64,000 bases of DNA from Paludibaculum fermentans_A (GTDB taxonomy: Bacteria; Acidobacteriota; Terriglobia; Bryobacterales; Bryobacteraceae), in assembly GCF_051172195.1 (NCBI RefSeq), contig NZ_JBPJAQ010000002.1, positions 1,612,001 to 1,676,000 on the forward strand, in the 5' to 3' direction. Every line of letters begins with the position of its first letter. The first letter of the stretch is position 1. Shown piece after piece: positions 53,434 through 62,362 of this stretch. The notes beneath the pieces were generated by a model. It was not told the origin of the DNA, ran no database searches, and saw nothing but the letters and a program-made list of their open reading frames with translations. A program made the position numbers and the translations under genes.

Positions 53434-55706
53434 TAGTGCTGCCCGCTCTCGCCTGCCTGCTCTTCCTGTTGCAGCAGGGCCTGTACTTCCTCATCCGACA
53501 GCCCTTCGATCTCGGCCAGCAGGGCGTGATACTCATCGGCGTCCATGGCGCCCAGTTGGTGCGCTTCGATGGTGCGCGCCAGTTCACCCAGCGTCAATGT
53601 GCCCGAGTAGACATCGTCTACCGAAAGCTCGACGCCGAACTCTTCCTTCACCCGCATCAGCAGGAGAACGGCCAGCAGCGAGTGACCGCCGAGGTCGAAG
53701 AAGTTGCAGTTGACCGAGGTGGCTGGGCGCTCCAGCAGTTCTGTCCAGATCGCGGCCAGCCGGCGTTCGACATCGCTGGCCGGAGCATCGGGTGCCGTGG
53801 AATTGGCGAGCACGGCCTGCGCCTGGCGGCGAACTTCGTTGACCACCTGGGCCGGGGTCCGCAGGTCATGGGCAATGCGCGCGAATTCGACGAAGCGCCG
53901 TACGGCCGGCGCCTTGGGTTTCGACTTGGACTTCGGCGCCACCTCATCGGCATTGAGACGATTCGGCTTCCACCGCAGCGCCTGCAACTCCGTGGCCGGG
54001 TAGCGGTAGACGATCTCGTCGCCTTCGGTCTCGACCGTCCCGAACCCAATGCTGTCCAGGAATTGCCGAGCCGGCATGTTCTTTGAGGTCGGGCGAAAGG
54101 CCACGGTCACTGTGTAGATGCCGTGGTCCAGGGCCTCTTCGGCCAGCGCGGAGAGCATGCGATGCTCCACGCCGCGGCCCAGGGCGCGGCAACTCAGCAG
54201 GAATGTGTCCACCCGCATTTCGGACTCGCGACGTTCCACGATGAGCACACCCACCAGGCCGTACTCGCCAAAGCGGTCGGACACTTCGCCGGTGAAGCAG
54301 CGGTAGCGGCCGTCGGCCAGCAGCGCCTGGATCTCCTGCTCGTTGCGGCGCACGGTGGTGCAGTTGAACTGGTTGGTGCGCTGTGTAAGCTGCGCCACGC
54401 GGCCCAGGCGTTCCGCGGCCAGCGCCTGGAAGTCCACCCGCAGGTTCAGGCCGGCGATGAACTCCTCCAGACTGGTGGCGCGCTTGATCTCGCGGCCGAA
54501 TTCCAGGGTCTGGGCATAGAGGGTGCTGCGCTGCCGGTCTTCCTCGGTGATCACCGGGTGGTCGAAGGCCCAGATGTGGTGCAGGAAATCGGGCAGTTCC
54601 TCGATGTCTTCAGGCAGCACCAGCGGCAGGGCCTCGGGCGCCCCATCGGCCACTTCGGCGCACTCTTTCGGATTGTCGTCAAGGAAAATGAACGTATCCA
54701 GGCCGACATTCAGTTCCTCAGCCAGTGACGACAGGTTGCCGGCTTTCGATTCCCAGTTCAGCCGCCAGGCGGTGAAGTGGCGCAATTGCAGGGGGAATTC
54801 GGGGTGGGCGGCGAAGGTGTCGAAGACGTCCTGCTCGTTGTTCTTGCTCGCCATCACCAGCAGCATGCCGGCCTCGCGCTGCTCCAGCAGGAACTGATGC
54901 AGCATCTTCCGCGGCGCGTCCAACGTGACGCCGGCCGGGCCGTCTTCCCCGCAGATGCCGCGCCACAGCGTGTTGTCGCAATCCACCGCGATCACCTTGT
55001 AAGGCGGCATGAACATCGCCTGCGCGCGCCGCACCAGCGCGGTGCCCAGGGCGGCGAAATACTGCTCCGTATAGGGGATCCGGCCCAGGCGCTCGCCTTC
55101 GGCATCGTGCTGGTTCTCCACCGGGTAAGTCCGGTCGATCTCCGTATAGTCGATGCACTGGATGCCGGGTGTTTCGCCCAGTGTATGGGCAATCACACGC
55201 CGCGCGCGTTCCAGGCTGGCGGCGCAGGCCGGATCGGCGGCAAATTCCGGTGACGGCGGGCAGAGGCAGAACAGGATGGGCGCCGGCAGGTGTGAGGGCG
55301 CTGACCTCAGCGCACCGGTCATTTCCTGCACGATCTCTTCGAGGCGCTGCAGGCTCTCCGTGCTGTAGCTCTCAAAGTGGCCCAGATCCTCATAACGGCA
55401 CAACACCAGGTTCACACCATGGTCGTTCTGCGCGAATTCGCCGGATGGATCCAGCACGGTCTGCAGGATCTGGTCGTAGGGCGCAAAGCGCAGATCCAAT
55501 TCCCGATTCAGGACCCGGCCCCAGAATGCCAGCACCGGCCGGATGGGCTCGGCCGTAAAGTTAGCGCTGACAGCTACGCGGAAGGTCGGGTGATGCGCTT
55601 GGTGACTGTTGTTGGATTCGTTCACTGGTTTGTTATTCGCTCGCGGCAACAGGCCGCGTTCAAGGTCCGGAGGGCAGAATCTCGAGGCTCTGGTTCCCAT
55701 AGCCAT
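53433..55706 (-). CDS. FkbH-like HAD/GNAT enzyme fused to an acyl carrier protein
   Basis: 757 aa. A FkbH N-terminal region (FRVAVSANFTAEPI near 42-55; 'LVLCRYEDLG') is followed by the HAD-IIIC motif 'VIAVDCDNTLWRGICGEDG' near residues 242-260, 'LDTFIFLDDNPKECAEVADG', and a GNAT-type part with 'AQLTQRTNQFNCTTVR' and 'SKNMPARQFLDSIGFG'. A carrier domain ends the protein: 'NFFDLGGHSLLAVLLL', with Ser676 for the phosphopantetheine arm, then an 'EIEGLSDEEVQALLQQ' tail. FkbH enzymes turn 1,3-bisphosphoglycerate into glyceryl-S-ACP. Start codon uncertain: ATG 55706 has no clear ribosome site, and homology begins ~40 residues in. Confidence 0.9.
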   Translation of the reverse strand: MAMGTRASRFCPPDLERGLLPRANNKPVNESNNSHQAHHPTFRVAVSANFTAEPIRPVLAFWGRVLNRELDLRFAPYDQILQTVLDPSGEFAQNDHGVNLVLCRYEDLGHFESYSTESLQRLEEIVQEMTGALRSAPSHLPAPILFCLCPPSPEFAADPACAASLERARRVIAHTLGETPGIQCIDYTEIDRTYPVENQHDAEGERLGRIPYTEQYFAALGTALVRRAQAMFMPPYKVIAVDCDNTLWRGICGEDGPAGVTLDAPRKMLHQFLLEQREAGMLLVMASKNNEQDVFDTFAAHPEFPLQLRHFTAWRLNWESKAGNLSSLAEELNVGLDTFIFLDDNPKECAEVADGAPEALPLVLPEDIEELPDFLHHIWAFDHPVITEEDRQRSTLYAQTLEFGREIKRATSLEEFIAGLNLRVDFQALAAERLGRVAQLTQRTNQFNCTTVRRNEQEIQALLADGRYRCFTGEVSDRFGEYGLVGVLIVERRESEMRVDTFLLSCRALGRGVEHRMLSALAEEALDHGIYTVTVAFRPTSKNMPARQFLDSIGFGTVETEGDEIVYRYPATELQALRWKPNRLNADEVAPKSKSKPKAPAVRRFVEFARIAHDLRTPAQVVNEVRRQAQAVLANSTAPDAPASDVERRLAAIWTELLERPATSVNCNFFDLGGHSLLAVLLLMRVKEEFGVELSVDDVYSGTLTLGELARTIEAHQLGAMDADEYHALLAEIEGLSDEEVQALLQQEEQAGESGQH

Positions 55707-55736
55707 TGTATCGTCCCGGCTATCTTCTGACGCGGC

Positions 55737-56090
55737 TCAGGCACGCTTGCGTTTCCCCTTCCTGGCCTTCGCCCGCCGGGCGGCCTCGACGGCCAGGCGC
55801 CCCCATCGTTCCATCTCTTCCTCATTGTCGAAAAATGCAGGCGGCGGAGCGTAGTACTGCATCACCTCCGGCTTGTCGGGAAACGGCTGGAAGGGCTTCA
55901 GTCCGAGGTCCGTGAAATTCGCCTTGGAAAGCTCATCCGCCTTCAGATACAACGTGTTGCCGGCCACCAGGGCGAATGTCAGCCCGTCGCAATACAGGCA
56001 GTGGCCGCCGAACATGGCTCGTGCCGAGATCTCGCCCAGAGGCGAAAGCCACTCATGCAGGAAGTCCAGATATTGATTACTCGCACCCAT
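55737..56090 (-). CDS. TfoX/Sxy N-terminal domain protein
   Basis: 117 aa from ATG 56090, with AAGGA 5-7 nt upstream. 'FLHEWLSPLGEISARAMFGG', 'HCLYCDGLTFALVAGNTLYL' and 'FQPFPDKPEVMQYYAPPPAF' are typical of the TfoX N-terminal domain. It ends in a basic tail (ARRAKARKGKRKRA). In gammaproteobacteria TfoX activates competence genes, but stand-alone domains like this are of unknown role. It lies 30 bp before the FkbH gene on the same strand, so it may be the first gene of that operon. Confidence 0.85.
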   Translation of the reverse strand: MGASNQYLDFLHEWLSPLGEISARAMFGGHCLYCDGLTFALVAGNTLYLKADELSKANFTDLGLKPFQPFPDKPEVMQYYAPPPAFFDNEEEMERWGRLAVEAARRAKARKGKRKRA

Positions 56091-56118
56091 GGGGTTCCTT
56101 CCAGGATATGATGCTGCC

Positions 56119-57207
56119 GTGACCTTTTTTCGGACCCTCGCTCTCGCCTCCCTCGCCGCCACGGTTTTTGCCCAGGATTCCGCGCCGCCGCTGCGCCTCG
56201 CCATCGCCGGCTTGGTCCACGGCCACGTCGATGGATTCCTGCGCAACGCCCAAGGCAAACGCGTCCAGATCGTCGGCCTCTACGACCCCGACACCAAACT
56301 CCACGCCAAGTACGCCGAAAAGTATCACCTCGAGCCCGGCCTGTTCTTCACTGACCTGAATGTCATGCTCGACAAGACCAAGCCGGAGGCCGTCGCGTCG
56401 TTCACCTCCACCTTCGATCACCCCATCATCGTCCAGGCCGCCTCTATCCGAAAGATTCACGTGATGATGGAGAAACCGCTGGCCGTGAACATGGAACACG
56501 CGCGGGCCATCCAACATGCCGCCGCCACCACCGGCATCCACGTCATCGTGAACTACGAGACCACCTGGTATCGCAGCCACGCCGCCATCTACAACCTGGT
56601 GAAGAAGCAGAAGGCGATCGGCGATATTCGCAAGATGGTCGCGATGGATGGCCACCAGGGTCCGAAGGAGATCGGAGTCGGGCCGGAGTTCCTCGGCTGG
56701 CTGGCTGATCCCGTCAAGAACGGCGCCGGCGCTCTGTTCGACTTCGGCTGCTACGGCGCCAACCTGATGACCTGGCTGATGGACGGCCAGCGGCCCCTCG
56801 CCGTCACCGCCATGACACAGCGCATCAAGCCCGCCATTTATCCGAATGTCGACGACGAAGCCAATGTGCTTGTGGAGTATCCCAAGGCCATCGGCATCAT
56901 CGAAGGCTCCTGGAACTGGCCCTACAGCCGCAAGGACCTCGAAGTCTACACCGAGAAGGGCACGGCCATCGCCGTCGGAGGCAACATCCTGCGCACCCGC
57001 CAACCGGGCCGCAATGATGAACGCACCGAGACGCCCGCCGCCCTGCCGGCCGACGAGAGCGATTCGATCTCTTACCTCACGGCCGTGGTGCGCGGCACCC
57101 TCAAACCCTCAGGCCTCTCGTCTCTCGAGAACAACATGGTGGTCACCGAGATCCTGGAAGCCGCCCGCGAATCGGCCAAGACCGGGCGCCGCGTCACCTT
57201 GAAGTAG
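56119..57207 (+). CDS. Exported Gfo/Idh/MocA oxidoreductase
   Basis: 362 aa from GTG 56119. The signal peptide is 'MTFFRTLALASLAATVFAQD' without a twin-Arg, so Sec export is indicated, unlike the other two Gfo/Idh proteins here. 'LRLAIAGLVHGHVDGFLRNA' replaces the usual GxGxxG with GLVHGH. 'KIHVMMEKPLAVNMEHARAI' keeps the E-K-P motif. It is probably a dehydrogenase; the altered nucleotide loop raises the question of cofactor binding. Divergent from TfoX, with 28 bp between starts. Convergent with the ThuA gene (2 bp apart). Confidence 0.82.
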   Translation: MTFFRTLALASLAATVFAQDSAPPLRLAIAGLVHGHVDGFLRNAQGKRVQIVGLYDPDTKLHAKYAEKYHLEPGLFFTDLNVMLDKTKPEAVASFTSTFDHPIIVQAASIRKIHVMMEKPLAVNMEHARAIQHAAATTGIHVIVNYETTWYRSHAAIYNLVKKQKAIGDIRKMVAMDGHQGPKEIGVGPEFLGWLADPVKNGAGALFDFGCYGANLMTWLMDGQRPLAVTAMTQRIKPAIYPNVDDEANVLVEYPKAIGIIEGSWNWPYSRKDLEVYTEKGTAIAVGGNILRTRQPGRNDERTETPAALPADESDSISYLTAVVRGTLKPSGLSSLENNMVVTEILEAARESAKTGRRVTLK

Positions 57208-57209
57208 CG

Positions 57210-58673
57210 CTATTCCAACGGCCGGTACCACAGGTTCCGGAACTTCATCGTCGTATCCGGAGCCCCCGGGAACCCCGAATGATCCTGCAGCATCAACGGA
57301 GCGGCCTCGCACATTCCAGGCCGGAATCGCAGCTCGCTCCGGTCCTGCACCAGTACACCGTTCAGGTGCAGCGTGACATAGCCGGGCTCCAGTTGCTGCT
57401 TCCGCTCTTTGCACTTCGGCAGCCGCACCACGATGTCATAGCTCGACCACTCGCCCGGCTTACGTGACGCATTCACCAGCGGCGGATACTGGTCGTATAT
57501 CGCACCCACCACGCCCGTGGCGTAGGTCGGATTCTGATACCCGTCCAGCACCTGCAGCTCAGTCAACGACTGCAGATAGACGCCGCTGTTCCCTTTCAGT
57601 TGCCCCTTCTGGTCCGGCATCGCCGGAATCTGGAACTCCAGGTGAATCTGTGCACTGCCGATCTTCGCCGCCGTATAAGCATCGCCCGCGCCCGTCTTGC
57701 AGTGCATCTCGCCCTTCACCGCCTTGCAGCCCGAAGGGGTTCCATCTTTCTTCACCCACCCCGTCATGTCCTTGCCGTTGAACAGGACCACCGCATCGGA
57801 AGCAGGAGCCGAGCCCACGCCCGGAGTCACTACGCTCGGCTGGGCCTCTTCCACTTTCGGTCCGTCAGCCAGCTTGGGCGGAATCGCGGTCGTCACCGAG
57901 CCCGTAGCCGCCCACTCCGCTCCACGCACAAACGTCGTGACAAATGCCGGCGTCTTCACCGCCGGACCGTCATGCCCCAACGCCGTCCCGAAGACCCGCC
58001 CCTTGCCGTATTCCAGCGTCCACAGCATCGGCTGATTCAGCCCGTCGCCCGGCTTCGGCTGCTTGTCGTTGGCGTTGTAGAGCTTGTGGTCGTCCCACGC
58101 CGTGGCCAGCACGTGATAGGTGCCCGTTGGCTGCCAGCGTAGATTCGCATACAGCTCATCATTCGGCTGCCGCAGTTTCTTCGCCAGCCCCTTCGTGATC
58201 GGATGGTTCGCATCCGTAATGTCCACCGTGAAATCGTGCGCCGCCGAGTGGTGGCCATAGTTCGGACGCCAGTTGCCGCCCGACATCTTTTCGTACTCCG
58301 TCCAGCCGTCAAACGCCGCCGTGGAGAAGTGGTACATCACCAGGCCCTTGCCCTCGCGCACGTAGTTCAACAACGCGGTCTGCGCCCGGTCGCCCCACCA
58401 CATCTCTTTATTCCGGCCGTCGTAGAAGTTCAGCACCACCAAGTCATACCCGGCCAAGGTTTCATCGCCGGCACCCTTGAACTCCTCGGTCACACGCACG
58501 TCGAAACGGCCCGTCTCCGTCAACGCCTTAACCAGCAGCGGCGACACCGTCTTCCAGTCGTGACCGCCCACGGCACCGCCCGTAATCAGCAGCGTCTTGA
58601 TCTTCGGCGGACCCGCCGGAGCCTGCGCCAGCACCGCCTGCGCCAGAATCAGAAGGAGAGCAAACCATCTCAT
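57210..58673 (-). CDS. Secreted ThuA-like + DUF1080 fusion protein
   Basis: 487 aa. Signal peptide 'MRWFALLLILAQAVLAQA'. A ThuA-like domain (~25-255: 'KTLLITGGAVGGHDWKTVSP', 'GLVMYHFSTAAFDGW', 'GTALGHDGPAVKTPAF') precedes a DUF1080 LamG-like domain (~290-487: 'ALLFNGKD'-type start 'VVLFNGKDMTGWVKKDGTPS', 'QLKGNSGVYLQSLTELQVLD'). The combination is common in Acidobacteria and Planctomycetes for trehalose/keto-sugar handling. It should act outside the cytoplasm. Confidence 0.88.
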   Translation of the reverse strand: MRWFALLLILAQAVLAQAPAGPPKIKTLLITGGAVGGHDWKTVSPLLVKALTETGRFDVRVTEEFKGAGDETLAGYDLVVLNFYDGRNKEMWWGDRAQTALLNYVREGKGLVMYHFSTAAFDGWTEYEKMSGGNWRPNYGHHSAAHDFTVDITDANHPITKGLAKKLRQPNDELYANLRWQPTGTYHVLATAWDDHKLYNANDKQPKPGDGLNQPMLWTLEYGKGRVFGTALGHDGPAVKTPAFVTTFVRGAEWAATGSVTTAIPPKLADGPKVEEAQPSVVTPGVGSAPASDAVVLFNGKDMTGWVKKDGTPSGCKAVKGEMHCKTGAGDAYTAAKIGSAQIHLEFQIPAMPDQKGQLKGNSGVYLQSLTELQVLDGYQNPTYATGVVGAIYDQYPPLVNASRKPGEWSSYDIVVRLPKCKERKQQLEPGYVTLHLNGVLVQDRSELRFRPGMCEAAPLMLQDHSGFPGAPDTTMKFRNLWYRPLE

Positions 58674-58731
58674 AATCCGGATACCTCGGTCACATTCTAT
58701 CCGCTTGCGGCTCCATTGTTATACTCGCCCA

Positions 58732-60126
58732 ATGACTCCCCGGCTCTTCCTGCTCCTGCCCTTCTGTCTGGCCGCCCTTGCCGCCGAGCCCGATTGGCCG
58801 AAGATCCAGGCCGAAACCCTCAAACATTTCCAGGCCCTCATCCGCATGGACACCAGCGACCCGCCCGGCAACGAAACCGAGGCCGCCAACTACGTCAAAC
58901 AGGTGCTGGAAGCTGAAGGCATCCCGGTCAAGACCTTCACCAAGGTGCCCAACCGCCCCAACCTCGTCGCCCGCCTGAAAGGCAACGGCTCCAAGCGGCC
59001 CATCCTGATCGTCGGCCACACCGATGTCGTCAACATCGACCCCACCAAGTGGAAGGATCACGGCCCCTTCTCAGCCGACCGCGCCGGCGGCTACATCTAC
59101 GGCCGCGGCACCGTCGATGACAAGGACAACCTCGTCGCCTGCCTGATGACCATGGTCACCTTGAAGCGCCTCGGCGTCACCCTCGACCGCGACGTCATCT
59201 TCCTCGCGGAAGCCGCCGAAGAGGGCAACTCCTCCATCGGAGCCGGCTTCATCGCCGAAGAGCACTGGGCCGAGATCGACGCCGAATTCTGCCTGGCCGA
59301 AGGCGGCGGAGCCATGCGCCGCGGCGGCAAGCTCATCTCTGTGAACATCATGACGTCTGAGAAGATCCCGGCCCGCGCCGTTCTCAAGACCTCCGGCACC
59401 GCCGGGCACGGCTCCGTCCCGCGCGTCGACAACGCCATCGCCCGTCTCTCCAGCGCCGTGGAAAAAGCCGCCAACTGGCAGCCGCCGATGAAGCTCAACG
59501 ACACCACCCGCACCTATTTCGAACGCCTCGCCACCGTGAGCGGACCCGAGCAAGCCGCCCGCTACAACGGTCTCGCGAACCCAGACCGCTCCGCCGCCAT
59601 CCAGGAATACCTGCGCGCCAACGAACCCGCGCACTACTCCATGCTGCGCACCTCCATCTCGCCCACCATCTTTCATGCCGGCTATCGCAACAACGTGATC
59701 CCGGCCGCCGCCGAAGTGACGCTCGACATCCGCGCCCTGCCCGGTGAAGACCTCGACGCCTTCTTCGCCGAACTCAAGCGCAAGATTGGTGACGACCAGG
59801 TGGAGATCCAGCGCCAGCCCCTCGGCCGTCCGGCGGCGCCCGTCTCCAAGCTCGATACCGAGATGTTCAAAACGCTGGAAGCCATGCAGCGCAAGCACTA
59901 CCCCGGAGCCGTGACGCTGCCCAGCATGCTCACCGGAGCCACGGATATGTCGTATTTCCGCGCCAAGGGCATGCAGTGCTATGGCGTAGGTCCGCTGCTG
60001 GACGTCGAAGAACTGGAGAAGGGCTACGGCGCTCATTCCGACCAGGAGCGCATCCTGGAAGACGAACTCTACCGTTTCCTGCGCTTCCAGTACGACGCCG
60101 TAGTAGCAATGTCGGCCCACAACTAA
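58732..60126 (+). CDS. Secreted M20 family zinc metallopeptidase
   Basis: 464 aa. Signal 'MTPRLFLLLPFCLAALAAEP'. Metal site: 'PILIVGHTDVVNIDP' (His, Asp), 'GRGTVDDKDNL' (bridging Asp), 'FLAEAAEEGNSSIGAGF' (catalytic Glu pair). The dimerisation lid domain lies between ~210 and 340 ('TAGHGSVPRVDNAIARLSSA'). 'MLTGATDMSYFRAKGMQCYG' and 'GYGAHSDQERILEDELYRFL' carry the last ligands. It hydrolyses a peptide or acyl-amino acid in the periplasm or outside. Confidence 0.92.
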   Translation: MTPRLFLLLPFCLAALAAEPDWPKIQAETLKHFQALIRMDTSDPPGNETEAANYVKQVLEAEGIPVKTFTKVPNRPNLVARLKGNGSKRPILIVGHTDVVNIDPTKWKDHGPFSADRAGGYIYGRGTVDDKDNLVACLMTMVTLKRLGVTLDRDVIFLAEAAEEGNSSIGAGFIAEEHWAEIDAEFCLAEGGGAMRRGGKLISVNIMTSEKIPARAVLKTSGTAGHGSVPRVDNAIARLSSAVEKAANWQPPMKLNDTTRTYFERLATVSGPEQAARYNGLANPDRSAAIQEYLRANEPAHYSMLRTSISPTIFHAGYRNNVIPAAAEVTLDIRALPGEDLDAFFAELKRKIGDDQVEIQRQPLGRPAAPVSKLDTEMFKTLEAMQRKHYPGAVTLPSMLTGATDMSYFRAKGMQCYGVGPLLDVEELEKGYGAHSDQERILEDELYRFLRFQYDAVVAMSAHN

Positions 60127-60251
60127 TCCAGTGGGGACGTTCCGCCGTGGCCCAAAACGCCGTGAGTCTGCAAGTTCTAAGTAGACCCCAGGTGGCCATG
60201 GCCGGAACGTCCCCCAACCGAAGAACCTCCAGGTGAAACAATATCCGTGAA

Positions 60252-61514
60252 ATGTGGAAGTTGTTCGTAACCCTCCTGCTGTCCGCCGCCATGCTGCCTG
60301 CCGCCGACCCCCAAGTCCAGGAACGGACCCGCCAGGTGACGAGAACCCCGGGCTTCGTAGCCCTCTGGGACTTCGTCGAGAAAGACGCCGAAGGCTGCTT
60401 CACGGCTCATCAGCGACCAGGCGCGACAGCGGACTTCCATCTCGACGCCATCAATTACGTCCACGACTACTGGCAGCAAGGCCGTCCCGCCACCTATGCC
60501 GACTTCCCACTGCTGGGCCGTGGCCCCTTCGGCCAGGCGATCCAGATCCGTCAGGAAACGGACCCGAACTTCCGCCCATGCCTGATCCTCCCGAGAGACC
60601 GTCTGCATGACACGCCGCTGGACGTGAAGGGCCCGAACCGTTCCGTCTCCATGCTCGTCTGGCTGATCCGCGAAAGCGGCAACCACGCCTTGGCCGGCAT
60701 CTGGCACGAAGGCACGGACCTCGGCAATGGCGTGGCTCGTGTGGAACGAGGCATGCGCCAGTACGCCCTCTTCGCCGGACTCGCGGCCAACAACGGAGCA
60801 TCGGCGGTCCACGTCTCCGAAAACGGCCGCAGCTCCTTCGGAGACCGTTACGCCCGAAACCTGGCGTCGACCCCGGAGGTGCTGCCTGCCGTCCCGTCCG
60901 GCGCCCCGGAGCAGGTCCTGGACCAGTCGTGGCAGCTCGCCGGCTTCACCTTCGACAACCGGAAGAACGAGGTGACGGCGTATCTGAACGGCAAGGCGAC
61001 GGAATTCTGGATCGAGAATCCGCAGAAGCACCCCTTCTTCCAATGGCCGGCCAAAGGCTGGCAGCAGGCTCAACTGCACCGTCAACCGGGCCTGCAGGAG
61101 GGCGAGGACCCGGCCTTTCCCGCAGACCAGTATTACGAGCCCCCGGAGAGCAAACCGCTACGCCGCCAAGTGGAGCAATCGACGCCGACGAGCCGGCAGG
61201 AACTGCAGACGTTTCGCTATACGAAAGTGCGCGTCCATCTGCGGCGGGCAGGGAAGGGCCCTTGGCAGGTGGTCCAAAGGGAACTGGTAGCCCTGAAGGC
61301 GAACCCGTTCTGGTTCGGCCACGACCTGTACAACCCAAAGACGAAGGAGGAAGGCGGCCCCTTCACGATAGGGCGGGTGATCCACACGTCCAAAAGCGTG
61401 GGCTTTACGGGCTATATCGGAGGTGTCGCGGTGTTCGACCGGGCGCTGACGGCGAAGCAGATGGGGAGCCTGGCGGAGATCGCCAAGCCGGGCCCGATCG
61501 CGGCCACGAAATAG
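60252..61514 (+). CDS. Secreted LamG/concanavalin-like protein
   Basis: 420 aa. Signal 'MWKLFVTLLLSAAMLPAADP'. A LamG-like fold is suggested by 'VSMLVWLIRESGNHALAGIW', 'WQLAGFTFDNRKNEVTAYLN' and the closing 'GYIGGVAVFDRALTAKQMGS', the hallmark of a concanavalin-type laminin domain. Function: probably glycan binding or a surface hydrolase accessory. It follows the M20 peptidase by 125 bp on the same strand. Confidence 0.78.
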   Translation: MWKLFVTLLLSAAMLPAADPQVQERTRQVTRTPGFVALWDFVEKDAEGCFTAHQRPGATADFHLDAINYVHDYWQQGRPATYADFPLLGRGPFGQAIQIRQETDPNFRPCLILPRDRLHDTPLDVKGPNRSVSMLVWLIRESGNHALAGIWHEGTDLGNGVARVERGMRQYALFAGLAANNGASAVHVSENGRSSFGDRYARNLASTPEVLPAVPSGAPEQVLDQSWQLAGFTFDNRKNEVTAYLNGKATEFWIENPQKHPFFQWPAKGWQQAQLHRQPGLQEGEDPAFPADQYYEPPESKPLRRQVEQSTPTSRQELQTFRYTKVRVHLRRAGKGPWQVVQRELVALKANPFWFGHDLYNPKTKEEGGPFTIGRVIHTSKSVGFTGYIGGVAVFDRALTAKQMGSLAEIAKPGPIAATK

Positions 61515-61551
61515 CTGGGCATTCCTCGATATTTAGTAGCAAACTGGTGGA

Positions 61552-61737
61552 ATGAGTCCCTCGCGCGAGCCGGCGCCGCAAAAGTGCGATCACAATCCCC
61601 CAGATGCAGCAAACGGATTGCCGGGAAGGGAAGACCAGATGTTCGTCGAGCTCGCTGAAAGCTTCCGCAACTCAACCGATCCGGTCGAAGTAGCCCGGCT
61701 CGGCGACCAGTTAGGACAAATGGTTTTTGGTGCCTAG
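61552..61737 (+). CDS. Small conserved-looking hypothetical protein (61 aa)
   Basis: 61 aa. The second half, 'FVELAESFRNSTDPVEVARL' then 'GDQLGQMVFGA', looks like a compact amphipathic helical motif that I associate with small acidobacterial proteins. A shorter start at ATG 61639 would give just that part. The ribosome site is weak. Function unknown. Confidence 0.45.
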   Translation: MSPSREPAPQKCDHNPPDAANGLPGREDQMFVELAESFRNSTDPVEVARLGDQLGQMVFGA

Positions 61738-61756
61738 ATTCCCAGGCAGGGGCAGC

Positions 61757-62290
61757 ATGTCATCGGGAACCTGTTCATTCCGTTCGTCCGCGATTCAGCT
61801 CGCCCTGGCCGCCTTCCTGCCACTCGTACCGCTCTACGCCTGCGACTGCAAAGCTCCGCCTGTTCCGGAGGCAGTCCGTCAGGCCGCAGCAGTCTTCACC
61901 GGCCAGGTCATCGAGAGGCAGGAACTGGCACCCTCCGAATACGGTCGTCACCGGTACCGAATCCGGTTCAAGGTTATGTCGATTTGGAAGGGGCCAGATT
62001 CAAAGGAACTGGCAGTTTACGACCAGAATCCTGCCGGCGACTGCGGTGGCTGGGGCTTCAAATTAGGCAAGGAATACGTCGTATTCGCGCGCAAAATCCA
62101 AGCCACAAAACACGTCATCGTCCGAGTGGAAGACCGCAACGTCGAGTGGCCCGATCCCTGGAAGGGCGTCCTGCCCGTCGGCCGCCGGATCCTCATCAGC
62201 GGGCAGTGTACACACACGGCTGAGATCGGGTCAGTAGCCGCCACCCGAATCATTCAAGAGTTGGGTAAACCGCGCCATCCGGTCAGGTAG
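61757..62290 (+). CDS. Secreted TIMP/NTR-like domain protein
   Basis: 177 aa from ATG 61757 (AGGGG upstream). Signal segment 'SAIQLALAAFLPLVPLYA', cleaved before 'CDCKAPPVPEAVRQAAAVFT', then 'GQVIERQ'. The C-x-C N-terminus and strand order resemble the netrin/TIMP fold. 'GKEYVVFARKI' and a late Cys ('SGQCTHTAEIG') fit the fold's disulfide. Whether it inhibits a protease is unknown. The neighbouring M20 peptidase is not the classical target. Confidence 0.7.
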   Translation: MSSGTCSFRSSAIQLALAAFLPLVPLYACDCKAPPVPEAVRQAAAVFTGQVIERQELAPSEYGRHRYRIRFKVMSIWKGPDSKELAVYDQNPAGDCGGWGFKLGKEYVVFARKIQATKHVIVRVEDRNVEWPDPWKGVLPVGRRILISGQCTHTAEIGSVAATRIIQELGKPRHPVR

Positions 62291-62362
62291 CCGGCGCGTG
62301 CATCTATACTGAATGACCGTTGAATCCCTGAAACACAAAGCTTGATCGGAGCGCCGAAGTCC

